NCBI GenBank assembly: GCA_017311185.1 | Contig: JAESUZ010004128.1 | Coordinates: 1,139,001 to 1,203,000, forward strand | Direction of reading: 5' to 3' | DNA: 64,000 bases | Source of the DNA: Proteles cristata cristata | Taxonomy: Eukaryota > Chordata > Mammalia > Carnivora > Hyaenidae | In this document: piece by piece, positions 1-11,106 of the stretch | Position numbering within the stretch: position 1 is the stretch's first letter | Layout: each line of letters starts with the position of its first letter | Program-made: the position numbers and the translations under genes | The notes under the pieces: generated by a model | What the model was told of the DNA's origin: nothing | The model's input: only the letters and a program-made list of their open reading frames with translations | Database searches by the model: none

Positions 1-228
1 TAAGACCCCAAAATGTACAACTCTTGGAAGAATACATAGTAAAAAATCTCCTTGACATGGGTCTTGGCAACAGTTTTTTTGATATGACACAGAGACCACG
101 ACAACAAAAGCAAAAGAGATAAATGAGTAGGACTGTATCAAACTAAAAGCCTTCTGCACAGCAAAAGAAATACTCAACAAAAGGAAAAGGCAACTTCTGA
201 GATAGGAGACAGTATTTCAAACCATCTG

Positions 229-448
229 GGGGTGTCTGGGTGGCTTAGTTAAGCGTCCGACTTCGGCTCAGGTCATGATCTCACAGTTTGTGGGTTTAAA
301 CCCCGTGTCAGGCTCTGTGCTGACAGCTAGCTCAGAGCCCGGAGCCTGTTTCAGGTTCTGTGTCTCCCTCTCTCTCTGACCCGCCCCTGCTCACACTGTC
401 TTTCTCTCTCAGATATAAATAAAAACCGTTAAAAATAAACAAAATATA
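229..448 (+). mobile_element. Can-SINE (SINEC_Fc type)
   Basis: The tRNA-Lys-derived head (tgtctgggtggcttagtt, then 'ggtcatgatctcac' and the B-box-like 'gggtttaaacccc') is followed by the CT-rich middle and an A-rich tail. A 14-15 bp target-site duplication, tttc(c)aaaccatctg, flanks it at 215-228 and 449-463. It is inserted in the old L1. Confidence 0.93.
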
Positions 449-610
449 TTTCCAAACCATCTGTATGATGGGGGTACTATCTGAAATACATACAACTCAA
501 TAGCAAAAAACTCCAAAACATCTGATTTAAAAATGGGCAAAGGATTTAAACAGACACGTTGTATGTAAAGACATACAAAAGACCAAAAGTTACGTTTTTA
601 ATAATGTTCA

Positions 611-751
611 AGATGTGTGGTTAGGTTAGTTGAGGGTCTAACTCTTGATTTCAGTCAGGTCTTGATCTCAGGGTCGTGAGTTCAAGCCCTGTGTTAGGCT
701 CTGCACTGGGCATGAAGCCTACCTAAAAACAAACAAACAAACAAACAAATA
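611..751 (+). mobile_element. Older Can-SINE, short form
   Basis: The diverged tRNA-related head (ggttagttgagggtctaactcttgatttcag) ends in 'ctgcactgggcatgaagcctac' and an (AAAC)n tail. This is the shorter carnivore SINE type without the CT-rich middle. A likely duplication, aatgttcaa, is seen at 603-611 and 752-760. Confidence 0.85.
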
Positions 752-969
752 AATGTTCAATATCACTAATAATCAGGCAATTTCAAATAAAAACCACAAA
801 GCACTATCACTTCACACTTGTTAGAATGGATATCGGCAAACAGACAAGAACTAACAAGTGTTGGTGAAGCTATGGAGAAGAGGGAACCTTTCTTCACTAT
901 TGGTAAGCATGTAAACTGGCAGAGTCATTATGTAAAACAGTCTGGAGGTTTCTTTAAAGATTAAAAATT

Positions 970-1187
970 GGGGCCCCTGGGTGGCTCAGTCAGTTAAGCT
1001 TCCAACTTCTACTCAGGTCATGATCTGGCGGTTCGTGGGTTCGAGCCCTGTGTCGGGCTCTGTGCTGGCAGCTAGCTCAGAGCCTGAAGCCTGCTTCAGA
1101 TTCTGTGTCTCCCTCTCTCTTTGATCCTCCCCTGCTCACGCTGTCTCTCTCCCTCTAGAAATTTAAAAAAAAAAAGCATTAAAAAAA
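970..1187 (+). mobile_element. Can-SINE (SINEC_Fc type)
   Basis: A complete felid SINE: head ggggcccctgggtggctcagtc, B-box-like ggttcgtgggttcgagccc, CT-rich middle and an A-rich tail. The flanking repeat is A/T-rich (attaaaaatt at both ends), so the exact junctions are approximate. Confidence 0.93.
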
Positions 1188-1374
1188 TTAAAAATAAAAT
1201 TACTATGTAATCCAGCAATGCTGCTTCTGGGTATGTATCCAAAGGGAATGAAATCACTGTCTTGTAGAAATATCTTCATTGCCATGTTCATTGCAGCATT
1301 ATTTACAATTGCCCAAGAATGGGAACAACCTAAGTGTCCATTGACAGATAAATGGATTTTTAAAAAGGCTCTTG

Positions 1375-1452
1375 TATATATTATATGTGTGTATTATATA
1401 TATATAATATATAATACATTATAATAATATAATATATATTATATATATATAT
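1375..1452. repeat. (TA)n-rich simple repeat
   Basis: An imperfect TA/TAATA dinucleotide tract immediately follows the L1 relic. It is probably a microsatellite that grew from the L1 tail. Confidence 0.85.
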
Positions 1453-2387
1453 CTCACCTGTATGTAATAAAACTGTTACAGGCAAGAGGCACTTACAGAG
1501 ACTTAATGATTAAATGTGATGCGGTATCTTGAATGAGACCCTGGAATAGAAAAAGAGTATTAGGTGTAAACAAAGGAAATCTCAATAAATTATGGACTTT
1601 CAATAATAAAGTCCATATATTGATTCATTAATCATCAACAAAGATACCATACTAATATAATAATTTGGTGTAAGGTAAATGGGAACTGTGTACTGTAGTC
1701 CCAATTTTCTACAGGAAATCCACTTCAGATATATATAGGCTAGAAGACTACAGTCGCCGTATTTTTGTTCTCTGTGTTTTGCTAATTTGATTAAATAATT
1801 TGATGTCTTTCTACTCAAATAAATAAGAAATACAGGTAATCTAGTTTTTGTCACGTTCCACAGACTATTTCACACCTGCTTTTGTACAAAAAGTAATGTC
1901 TTCAATCACTTATAATTGATACTATAAAAGATGTACCACATTTCCCTCCTAACTTCCAGTTTAGGAATCACAGGCTAATGTACACGTACCATTAGGCTCT
2001 GAAATCCGACAACTTCTCATGTCTTGTTGTGATGATTAAAAATTTAACAAGTGCATTCATCCCTTAAGTAAAGGTTTATCCTCCCCGACTTCTGTCCTGG
2101 GCTTTTTGTCACAAATAACAGAGAGATCAGAAAAGGTTTGAGAAAAGGCAGTGATTTCCTTACCGAAGTGGAAAAAAATAATGAGTGGGAGAAAAACAAG
2201 AAAAAAACAAAAAAGAAAATAGTCAGGCTTCAGAGAAATTGGGACAATTTATTAAATTGTCTTTACATTCTTTATTTAGCTTTTAGAAGCTTCACACAAA
2301 TTAAAAAGAATGGGGCAGGAGAGGAGATCTATTTGGAGAAGTGTTACCACAGGCCGTCCAATTAGGGTACAGAAGCCCTGTCCAATT
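1453..2387. other. Unique-looking sequence, no gene seen
   Basis: AT-rich DNA with no recognisable gene or repeat. The short open frames here (62-84 codons) have no familiar motif and are of chance length. Confidence 0.6.
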
Positions 2388-2594
2388 GGGGCATCCCAGG
2401 GGCTCAGTACATTAAGTGTCCAACTCTTGACTTCAGCTTAGGTCGTGATCTTGAGGTTGGTGAGTCCCAGCCCCAGGTCGGGCTCTACAGTGACATCAGG
2501 GAGCCTTCTTGGGATCCTCTGTCGACCTCTCTCTCTTCCCTTCTCCCACCCGTGCTTGCTCTCTCTCTCTGTCTCTCGAAAAAAAAAAAAAAAA
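2388..2594 (+). mobile_element. Can-SINE, diverged
   Basis: The head 'ggggcatcccaggggctcagta' is diverged. The internal 'ggtcgtgatcttgaggtt', the CT-rich middle and a terminal A15 tract identify a Can-SINE on the + strand. No clean duplication is visible. Confidence 0.88.
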
Positions 2595-3384
2595 GTAACC
2601 CTGTCATGTCATATTCTTAAAACTTCCCAATGAAGGGAATTCCTTTCTGTCCATTTGCGTGCTGAACTGTGCATGTGCTAGTTCATAGCACAAGGTTGTG
2701 TGTTCATAACATGAGGGTAAAGGAATGAAAGCTTGCAGGATTTTTCGAAACATGATATGACAGAAATCCTTTTATTCTCACTGTATTTGAAAACGTCCAT
2801 GGAGGTATCATTGCTGGAACAGATACTTCGGTGTCGTTTTATTGCCCGTCTATGAAGGATGGACTATGCGATGGCTCAGGCCCAGCATAGCCCAGGCCAT
2901 GCGTCTCTGGGCAATTCTTTCCCTCAGCTTCGGAGAGCCTGGCCGGAGTGACAAGAACACTTTTGCCCTTCGGGGAGACCGCGCCCTCTATTCAGCTCCT
3001 CCAGGGCCTGGATTCTGACACCTCCGGCACCAGCACTCTCATGAGATGAACATTTTCCGGGAGGTACATGAATAATGCAAGCAAAGGAAAAGGAGTAAAA
3101 TCCCACCAGAGGGGTGGGCATGTTTGCAGAGCACGGCACCTGGGCTGCAAAGCCAGCAGGGAGCACAGCCCCCAGGTCCCCATGCGTCCCTCAGGGCTCT
3201 CTGCCTGAGACACTGGGCCACTACCTTGAGGCTTGAATCGATTCAGGCTTTGAGTTTGAGCTGAAGCGACGTGGGATCCTCACGCCTTCCTGAATCCGTT
3301 GACCTGTAGGTGTGAACAAACTAGTCACGTCACTGGGCCCTGGCCGCCTGACCCTTCTGCCCCGGAACCCGCGCCTCTTCAGTC
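2595..3384. other. Unique sequence, moderately GC-rich; no gene seen
   Basis: The part from about 2860 to 3390 is more GC-rich than its surroundings. It carries several overlapping minus-strand open frames of 60-80 codons with no recognisable motif. CpG is not clearly enriched and no exon signal set is convincing. Confidence 0.5.
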
Positions 3385-3400
3385 CAGCTCTCGCCATTTC

Positions 3401-3630
3401 TTTTTCTTTTCTTTTTTTTTTCTTAAATGCTTTATTTATTTCTAGGACAGAGAGAGACAGCATGAGCAGGTGAGGGTCAGAGAGAGAGGGAGATACAGAC
3501 TCTGAAATTGGCTCCAGGCTCCGAGCTGGCAGTCAGCACAGAGCCCAGCGCGGGGCTCGAACCCACAAACTGTGAGATCATGACCTAAGCGAAAGTTGGA
3601 CACTTAACCGACTAAGCCACCCAGGTGCCC
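3401..3630 (-). mobile_element. Can-SINE (SINEC_Fc type), minus strand
   Basis: The T-rich reverse tail at 3401-3440 is followed by the GA-rich middle. The reversed head ends in 'taagccacccaggtgcccc'. A 16-bp target-site duplication, cagctctc[g/a]ccatttc, flanks it at 3385-3400 and 3631-3646, so the boundaries are precise. Confidence 0.95.
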
Positions 3631-3646
3631 CAGCTCTCACCATTTC

Positions 3647-4454
3647 AAGTAAGAACAGTAATGTGAAAATAATACCATCCATATTTAGTGCCAGCTTTGT
3701 GCCAGGTTTCCTCTTATTTTCCACGCGAAGAACAAAAGACATAGTTAACATGCTTTGGGGCCAGATTTACACAAGCAGTAGGTGACAGTCAACCTAGATC
3801 TGTCGGACCACAAAGTCCATGTGCTTAACTGACTGTAGAAAGCCAGGTCCCTTGGCGTTGAGACTATGGCGGCCTGAGTTTTCAGCCCTTCCCACTCCTA
3901 GCGGTCTCTACGTTTCCGGTTCCGTTCTGCACAGGAAGCCTCACCCCACCCCTGCTTCAGGCTGCGGAGCTAGCAGGTGTGAAGGCTGGGTCTAAATACA
4001 GAGGTGCTCAGCCACGTCCCTGGGGCAGGCTAGCACCTCACCCCTGCTGCCTGAGGAAGAAGCAGTGCTAACAGTGAACCCTGAGGGCTGGCCATGGGGA
4101 GCTCTTCAAGGAGACGCTGGTCAACCTAACAGAGACAACCTTCTTTCTCCTTCTGGAGCATCTCTGTTCCAGACACTCGCTGAGTCCTTCCTGCTCGAAT
4201 ACTCCTAGCTCTTACTCATTTCCACGGCATGGAAGTACCACGAGTTTTCCCATGGCTTCCCACTGCTAGCTCTCCTCATTGTCCTTTCCTTCATCCACAG
4301 GCATTAACAGCATCCTTTAATGTCATTTCTACCACATACAACACTTTAGATGCATCTCACCATAACACCATATGCATTCCCAGCCCCTCAAATTTTCCTA
4401 CCCTTTCATGCAGTGAAAGTTATTTCATCCCCAATATGCAATATTTAAGCCATA
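3647..4454. other. Unique sequence, no gene seen
   Basis: No repeat or gene is recognised with confidence. A 76-codon frame at 4229-4459 has no motif. Confidence 0.5.
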
Positions 4455-4580
4455 TCTGATAGACACCAGGCACCGTAGCATATCAGAGATTTAATAATGA
4501 ACAAGAAGCAATCCTACCCTGAGGAACTGATAGTCTAATGCTGAGGTAGGTCTGCAAACCACGTGATTTAAGACAGAATG
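4455..4580 (+). repeat. Ancient MIR/L2-type fragment
   Basis: The run from 'ccaggcaccgtagcat' through 'gaggaactgatagtctaatg' resembles a common mammal-wide ancient repeat (caggcactgt...ggagctcacagtctag...). It is highly diverged and the family assignment is from memory of the pattern only. Confidence 0.5.
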
Positions 4581-4896
4581 ACAGAAATGCTGTAATAAAA
4601 ATAAAGTAAAGGTCTTTTTTGCACACAGAAACGAATAATTTATTTCTATTAAATGCAATGCTGAATGAAAATACAGAAAATTGCAGGCCGAAAGCTAGTT
4701 GAGTTCGTGTAGCTGGTGGCTTCCAGCACAAGTGAAATGCAGTTCCTGTGATGTACAGACAGTGGCTACATCGAACGAAGTCTGGTAATGGGCCAACGTT
4801 ATGACCGAGGACCATCAAGACCCACTGAAAATCGGGTTCCAAGAAAAAGCAGTTCTACTGAAAGCACGTAAAAGCGTTACTTAAAAATATGCTAGA

Positions 4897-5105
4897 TGGG
4901 GCGCCTGGGTGGCTTAGTCTGTTAAGCGTCCGACTTTCGCTTAGGTCATGATCTCATGGTTCGTGGGTTCGAGCCCCACGTCGGGCTCTGTGCTGACAGC
5001 TCAGAGCCTGGAGCCTGTTTCAGTCTGTGACTCCCTCTCTCTCTCTGACCCTCCCCTGCTCATGCTGTCTCTCTCTCTCTCCTAGAAATAAATAAAACAT
5101 TAAAA
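4897..5105 (+). mobile_element. Can-SINE (SINEC_Fc type), young
   Basis: Near-consensus head (ggggcgcctgggtggcttag), B-box-like ggttcgtgggttcgagccc, CT-rich middle and a tail with 'cctagaaataaataaaacatt'. A 14-bp duplication, aaaaatatgctaga, at 4883-4896 and 5106-5119 is perfect, indicating a fairly recent insertion. Confidence 0.96.
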
Positions 5106-5119
5106 AAAAATATGCTAGA

Positions 5120-5559
5120 AACTGTTGGTCAGGGGTCCAGAATGTCAAAGCTCAAATAAATAGGCAAGAGAGAAAACTATGATTACTGTCTGACTTGTCA
5201 AATCACCTCTTGAGAGGGAAATGCTATCTTCAAAAAAAAAGAATGTGTTCATTTTACAGACAATATTCCTGGGAAAGTGGAAGGCTGTCTACCGTGGCAT
5301 CATTTTGTCAGTCCTCCAGGGTTACACCTGCCTAATGTGATGTCTCCTGAGATGGTGTACCCTTTCTGCCTTCTGAAATCCCACTAAAACTAGAAGCAAG
5401 GCCATAATGGCATTTTTAAAGATGCATGTTGGTGCCTGATGAGGAAGGTCAGTTAGAGGAATGCTTGCTGACAGAAAACCTGTAAACACTACACATTACT
5501 GTGGATCAGTTCTATTTTTAAGCTCCTTTCACTGGACAAATATACTTTATCAGTTTGGG
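5120..5559. other. Unique sequence, no gene seen
   Basis: No repeat or coding signal was recognised. Confidence 0.5.
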
Positions 5560-5880
5560 GAAGTTTCTTACTATTCCTAATTTTCTGAGCACTGGTTTGA
5601 TTTGTCAAATGCTTTTTTCTGCATCTATTGAGATAATCACATTTTTAGAAATCTGCTGACTGAGTGAATTATATTGATTGAATTTGTAATGTTAAATCAT
5701 CAGTCCTGATGTAGGAAATTTATCTTTTCTCTTTTTTCCTTGATTGACCTAGCTAAAATTTATTAACGTTTTCATACTTAAAAAAACTAGCATTTGCTTT
5801 CATTAATTTTCTGTTTCTTGTCCATTTTCTATTTTCTGGTTTTCCACTTTTGTCTTTACCATTTATTTTCTTCTGCTTAT

Positions 5881-6103
5881 TTTATTTTATTTTTTAAGTT
5901 TGTTTGTTTGTTTGTTTTGAGAGAGCCAGAGACAGTGCAAGTGGGGGAGGAGCAGAGACAGAGGGAGAGAGAGAGAATCCCAAGCAGACTCATACTGCCC
6001 GTGTAGAGCCCGACACAGGGCTCAAACTCACAAACCATGAGATCATGACCTGAGCTGAAACCAAGAGCCAGATGCTTAAATGACTAAGCCCCCCAGACGC
6101 CCC
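5881..6103 (-). mobile_element. Can-SINE, minus strand
   Basis: (GTTT)n reverse tail, GA-rich middle, and a reversed head ending 'taagccccccagacgcccc'. An 11-bp duplication, tcttctgc(t/c)t(a/g), lies at 5869-5879 and 6104-6114. It is inserted in the antisense L1. Confidence 0.93.
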
Positions 6104-6801
6104 TCTTCTGCCTGTTTAAATTTAAGCTGCTCTGTTTTTCTTGCTCAGTGAAAGCTGATATCATTGATTTAAAACCTTTAATTTTCTAACAAAGGCATTT
6201 ATACTCTAAATTTCTTTCTGAGCATTGTTTCAGCTGTAGCCACAAAATGTGGGATTTTGTAAAGTCCTCACTTTCATTATATTTAAAATATTTTCTGTGA
6301 TTGCTTTTTTGACCCATGGTTTATTTAGTATTGTGTTGTTTCATTTTTAAATGTTTGGGGTTTCTAATTTATTAAAATTTGCTGTAGGCCTAAAATGTAT
6401 GGTCTAATTAGTGGATATGTCCCATGCATTTGAAAAATAAAATGAGTATAATGTATGAGATATACTGAATGGAGTCGTACATAAAGATCAAACAGGTCAA
6501 GATGGTGGACAGTATTCAATCTTCTATGTCTTTACTGATTTTCTGTCTACTTGTCTGATTACTTATTGAGGAAGGAGTAACTAAGTCTTCAGTTCTAACT
6601 GTGGATTTATCTATTTCTTCTTTAAGTTCTGTCAATCTTTACTGCATGTTTTGTGAGACTGTTATTAGGCCAAACACATTAGGATAATTTTATCTTCTTG
6701 ATTAATTGACCCCTTTTCATTATGAAGTATGTCCATCTTTATCTTTGTTTTGAAATCTACTTTGTCTTTTCTACCTTCATAAATATACATTTTATATTAA
6801 T

Positions 6802-6989
6802 GGGGCACTTGCGTGGCTCAGTTGGTTGAGCATCCAACTCTTGATCTTGGCTCAGATCTTGATCTCAGGGCCATGGGTTCAAGCTTTGTGCTGACAGTGC
6901 GGAGCCTACTTGGGATTTTCTCTCCCTTTCTCTCTGCTCCTTCTCTACCCATACTCTCTTTCCCTCTCAAAATAAATAAATAAGCTTTA
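6802..6989 (+). mobile_element. Can-SINE, diverged
   Basis: Head ggggcacttgcgtggctcag, 'ttgatctcagggccatgggttcaag', CT-rich middle and (AAAT)n tail. Flanking A/T repeats (aaatatacat) at 6781 and 6990 are consistent with a duplication. Confidence 0.92.
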
Positions 6990-7065
6990 AAAATATACAT
7001 ATATATATATATGAATGTACATATATACATACACACACACATATATACACACATATATGTATACA
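6990..7065. repeat. Mixed (TA)n/(CA)n microsatellite
   Basis: Alternating TA and ACATA/CACA units directly follow the SINE tail. It probably arose from that tail or from the duplicated target site. Confidence 0.9.
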
Positions 7066-8429
7066 TTTTATGTTCAGTGTAAGAACTTTGTAGCATTTTG
7101 CCTCCTTTCCCCACTCCTAGTTTTCTATTTTTTTCATACATATTTTTATATATGAATCATAAACCAGACAGTACATGGTTATTGGTTATTATTTTGTTTG
7201 AAATAGTTGATTATACTTCAGAGAGATTTAAAAGTGGAGGAAGATATTTTTTGTATATATCCATATATTTACCATTCTGGCACTCTTCATTCTTTTGTGT
7301 CAATATGAATTCTCATCTGGCATTCTCTTACTGCCTCAACAATCTCTTAACATTTCTTGTATTTCAGGTCTGCTCATAATGACGTCTTTCAATTTCTGTT
7401 TGTCTGTAAGATCTTTATTTCACTTCCATTTTGAAAGTGTATCATTCTGAGTTGACAATTTTATTTGTCAGTATACTAAAAATGTTGTTCCCTTGTATTC
7501 CGGCTTGAATGGCTTCCGAAGAGAAATTGGCTATTCTTTTCTTTATTCTGCTCTGCATAATGTGTCTTTTTTTCCCTCTGGTCACGGCTAATATTTTCTC
7601 TTCAACACATGTTTTCGGCAATTTGATTATGATGTGCCTTGGTGATTTTATTTGTGTTTATTCCACTTGGTGCTAATTGAGCTTCTCAGATCCATGGATC
7701 TATTGTATGCATTCAACTTGGAAATTCTTTAGTATTTACTGTTTCAAGTAATTTTTTCTCCCTACACGCATCCTCCCACTCACCCCCAACACCCTCCCCG
7801 CTCCTTTCTGAGACCCCAATCTCATGTATGATAGGTTGCTGGATGGCATTCCACAGGTCACTCATCTTCTGTTCATAATTTTACAGCTTTCTTTTTCTTT
7901 CTCTGTGCTTCATTTTAAATACATTCTATTGCTATATCTTCAAGATCACTGATATTTTGTTCTAATCTATTAATCTCATTCACTGTATTTTTCATTTTAA
8001 ATATTATTTTCACTTCTCCAAGTTCCTTTGAGTATCTTACATGTTCCATGCCTCTCCTTCTCATACTCATGATTCCTGTAGGTCATTGACATATTTATCA
8101 GAGTCATCAAACTGGCTTTGACATCCTCACCTGCACGTCCCATCGTCATTGGTATTTTTGAATCCACTTTTGATTATTGATTTCCCCCTGGTTCTGGATT
8201 AATTTTCCTGCTTCTGTGGATATGTGATAATTTTAGATAAAATGCTGGGCGTTGTGAATTTGATGTTTTTGAGTGTTGGATTTTGTTTTATTCTCTTAAA
8301 AATTTTTATTTTGGTGTGCAGGTATGTTACTTGGGGAATAGATTAATTCCCTTGATGCTTGTTTTAAATCTTTGTTTAGACAGGTCAGAGCAGTCTAAAC
8401 TACTCCAGAACTAATTATTCCTAATAGAG

Positions 8430-9042
8430 TGTGCTATGGACTGAATTGTGCCTCCTCCCTCCATCAAAATCTTATATTGAGAGGCTCCTGGGTGGCTTAG
8501 TCGGTTAAGCGTCCGACTTTCGCTTAGGTCATGATCTCGCGGTTCGTGGGTTCGTGCCCCGCGTCGGGCTCTGTGCTGTCTGCCAGCTCAGAGCCTGGAG
8601 CCTGTTTCAGAGTCTGTGGCTCCCTGTCTCTCTGACCCTCCCCTGCTCACGCTGTCTCTCTCTCTCCTAGAAATAAATAAAACATTAAAAAAAAATCTTA
8701 TATTGAAACTCTAACCCCCCACAGTGACTGGATTTGGAGTTGGGGCTTTTAGGAGATATAAGCAAAGTTATAAGGGTGAAGTCCTAATCTAACAAGTTTG
8801 GTGGCCTTGTAAGAAAAGAAAAGAGATCTGTATCCCTACACACTCACCAAAGGAAGACCATGTGAGGCCTCAGGGAGAAGGTTACCATCTGCAACCCAGG
8901 GAGAGAGCTCTTACAAGAAGCCAAACCTTGCTGAAACTTGATCCTGGACTTCTAACCTCCAGAATTGTGACAGAATTCATTTCTGCTGTTTAAGCCACTC
9001 AGTCTATGGTATTTGTTATGGTACCTCAAACTGACTAATACA
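8430..9042 (+). mobile_element. MLT1-like solo LTR (ERVL-MaLR type)
   Basis: It begins TGTGCTATGGACTGAATTGTG and ends TGACTAATACA, matching the general TG...CA form. Internal landmarks are typical of this old mammalian LTR group: 'tgactggatttggagttggggc', 'ccatgtgaggcct', 'gacttctaacctccagaa' and 'tgctgtttaagccactcagtctatggtatttgttatg'. Without the inserted SINE (8481-8691) it is about 390 bp. No clean duplication was found. Confidence 0.75.
8481..8691 (+). mobile_element. Can-SINE (SINEC_Fc type), young
   Basis: Near-consensus copy with the 'cctagaaataaataaaacatt' tail. The 15-bp duplication aaaatcttatattga is perfect at 8466-8480 and 8692-8706. It splits the older LTR, so it is younger than the LTR. 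Confidence 0.96.
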
Positions 9043-9159
9043 TTCAAGGAGAATGCTAATCAATGCTCTTGCTTTACAAAACTTATTCTCCCCAGCTTCT
9101 GTGAATGTGAAGCATGCCCAGGCCCATGTAAGCTCAGGGAACTCTCTGACCTAACATTG

Positions 9160-9300
9160 TTTGGTGGTTCTTTTTTTTTTTTTTCTCTTTATGGTTTTAT
9201 TTTAATCCCAGACAGTTAACCTACAGCGTTATATTAGTTTCTTTTAATCCCAGACAGTTAACCTACAGGGTTATATTAGTTTCAGGTATATTGTGAGTTC
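9160..9300 (-). mobile_element. L1 3'UTR fragment, antisense, with internal duplication
   Basis: T-rich start, then 'agacagttaacctacag[c/g]gttatattagtttcaggtata', which is the reverse complement of the carnivore L1 3' end (cctgaaactaatataac...). It contains a 42-bp tandem duplication (separate entry). Confidence 0.7.
9200..9283. repeat. 42-bp tandem duplication
   Basis: The unit starting 'ttttaatcccagacagttaa' at 9200 repeats at 9242 with one mismatch (c/g at the 'cag[c/g]gtt' position). Both copies lie inside the antisense L1 3'UTR fragment. Confidence 0.9.
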
Positions 9301-10854
9301 TTTCAAATTTTGTCAAAGGCTCAAGAGAATCCATCCGTCACTCTCCAGAGCTTCCTCTCTGTTGAGCTACCACCTACTCAGAACTTTTCCCCTCAAATTC
9401 TAGCTACCTCTTCCTCCTTGAATTCTGGTCCCTTTATCCTCAACTCTGCCAAACATCCAAGTTCTGCCTGGGTTTGCTGCCCATGAGGATTGGAAGCTGC
9501 CTCAGACAGTCATCTGGGGCCATCATAGGGCTAACCTTGTGTGTTTCTCACCTCTCAGTCTTACACTGCCTCTTGTCTGAATAAAGGTTCTTCTCCTTCT
9601 CCTCCTTCTCCTTCTCCATCTCCTCCACCTCCTCCTCCTCCTTCTTCTTCATCTTTGTCTTCGTCTTTGTCTCCTCCTCCCCCTCCTTCTCCTTCTTCTT
9701 GAATGATTTTCTAGTTGTTTGTGGAAAGAAGACAAGTTCCACAGCAATTCATGTTTCATGGGTAGAACTGAATGAAAATTTCCCCATAAAAGTCAGAAGC
9801 ATGTTTAGTTAGGTTAATTAATGTTTTTTTGGTGCTAGCATCAATAGTATCCTCCATGTTATTGTATGGAATAGTTAGTCACTGAATTACAGGGTTTTCA
9901 ATCTTTATCAAACAACTAGAATCAAGGGTTTAACTTGGGGTGGTCTGTGAGGTTTGCTCTGGAATAGAGGAAGGGACAGGCAATGGAGTTAAAACAGGGA
10001 AGCCTTCCAAGACTTTTCTAAATTTTGAGAAATTCCAAAATTGGCTAGTATTCAGTCTAAAGGGATCAGGTTTGTTATAACATTTATTATAAAATGGCAT
10101 GATTATCTCTAACTGTAGAACAATAAAATACTGGGAGGAAAAATATCTAGGTTTTGTTTTTCATAACCCTCAGAATTTTCTGTCTATTAGCAATGACTAA
10201 CTTGATTCCACAACATTAATGCTAAATACAGAACACTATTTTTATGCAAAGTATGTACTAACTTTTAAACACCTTAGCTTATCCAACGTGTAGATTGATT
10301 CCATTATGACATTTAACACCACCCACCCCCCAGAATCCTTTCTGAACTTTCTGAACCCTCAGCAACATAATCTTAAAATCAACCATTGGGTGGAAGACCG
10401 CATCTTGTACAGAACTATGAATAAGTTCATTGCCTGCTTTGTGGTTCAGTGGGCCAGCCAGCTTCAGAAAGAAGCCACTCGCCTTTCCTCTGGTGGGGAA
10501 ATGCCACACTGGCCCTGCTCCCAGCAGGAGCAGATGATCACCCAAAACCATTTACCCTCTTTTTAGAAGTTCCTATCATACACTGACTTCAGCGCACACT
10601 AAAGCTTATTTTTAAGCAGCTATACATTTCACATAGGACCTTGTAGGAATGTTGCCAAAACTTTTTTGACTTAATCATAGATTAAACACATGCTTACCTC
10701 AGCCTGCATATACAGTTGTACAGTATGAAATGTCCTGTCAGCCTCTAATAGTTCAAGGGTCTAGTGACGAAGTCTTGATAAAGAAGAATATGACCTAAGT
10801 CTATACTGGAAAGGAATTGATTAGTGCACAAACTCAGTTACTTAAAACTAGTAT
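9301..10854. other. Mostly unique sequence; no gene seen
   Basis: Apart from the pyrimidine tract at 9588-9702, no repeat or gene is recognised. Two overlapping opposite-strand open frames of 86 and 90 codons near 10,280-10,566 show no known motif and are probably chance. Confidence 0.5.
9588..9702. repeat. Polypyrimidine tract, (TTC/TCC)n
   Basis: About 115 bp of nearly pure C/T built of TTC, TCC and CTT triplets, broken by short 'atctttgtcttcgtctttg' interruptions. The complementary strand gives a spurious Glu/Lys-rich open frame. Confidence 0.92.
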
Positions 10855-10873
10855 CTGTGTTTGTTTGTTTTTA

Positions 10874-11088
10874 AATTTTGTTAATGTTTTTTATTTATTT
10901 CTGAGAGAGAGAGACAGCATGAGCAAGGGAGTGTCATAGAGAAAGAGACACAAAATCTGAAGGAGGCTCCAGGCTCTGGGCTAGATGTCAGCACAGAGCC
11001 CAACACGGAGGTCGAGCCCACGAACCACGAGGAGATCATGACCCAAGCTGAAGTCGGATGCTTCACCGACTGAGCCACCCAGGTGCCC
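10874..11088 (-). mobile_element. Can-SINE, minus strand
   Basis: T-rich reverse tail, GA-rich middle and a reversed head ending 'tgagccacccaggtgcccc'. The duplication ctgtgtttg...tttaaa lies at 10,855-10,873 and from 11,089. Confidence 0.94.
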
Positions 11089-11106
11089 CTGTGTTTGTTT
11101 TAAAAC

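Larger units (their letters stand above)
1..1374 (+). mobile_element. Old L1 LINE, 3' part of ORF2 (partial at window edge)
   Basis: This is degraded L1 ORF2 C-terminal sequence read on the + strand. Recognisable blocks include the segment around 850-960 (tgtggagaag/ggaacc... and the 'aaactggcagagtc' region) and 1200-1370. The latter encodes the usual L1 end motif (position-in-line residues such as GMYPK, FIAALFTIAQ, PKCPLTDKWI, visible in the frame at 1218-1424). Many frameshifts and stops are present, so it is a relic. Three Can-SINEs split it at 229-448, 611-751 and 970-1187. The element continues beyond the left edge of the window. Confidence 0.85.
5560..8429 (-). mobile_element. Old L1M/HAL1-like LINE, antisense
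   Basis: The + strand shows the reverse complement of old L1 sequence. Around 5590-5700 is the antisense of the RT region (tttgtcaaatgc...gcatctattgagat). The antisense endonuclease/linker region follows at 6500-6780 (tgaccccttttcattatgaagtatgtcc). Around 7230-8300 lies the antisense L1M/HAL1 5' and ORF1-like region (tttgattatgatgtgcctt, ggattttgtt). It is heavily decayed and split by SINEs at 5881-6103 and 6802-6989 and by a microsatellite. Family-level naming is tentative; L1 ancestry is clear. Confidence 0.75.

Noticed and set aside
4897..4980. tRNA-Lys-like sequence as a tRNA gene (also in all other SINE heads)
   Set aside because: A-box and B-box-like parts are present, but the copies are SINE heads with tails and target-site duplications and lack an intact tRNA structure.
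8430..9042. Splitting the LTR at the SINE into two LTRs
   Set aside because: The two halves join in the expected LTR order once the SINE and one copy of its 15-bp duplication are removed.
9548..9742. Lys/Glu-rich minus-strand frame
   Set aside because: It is the complement of a polypyrimidine simple repeat.
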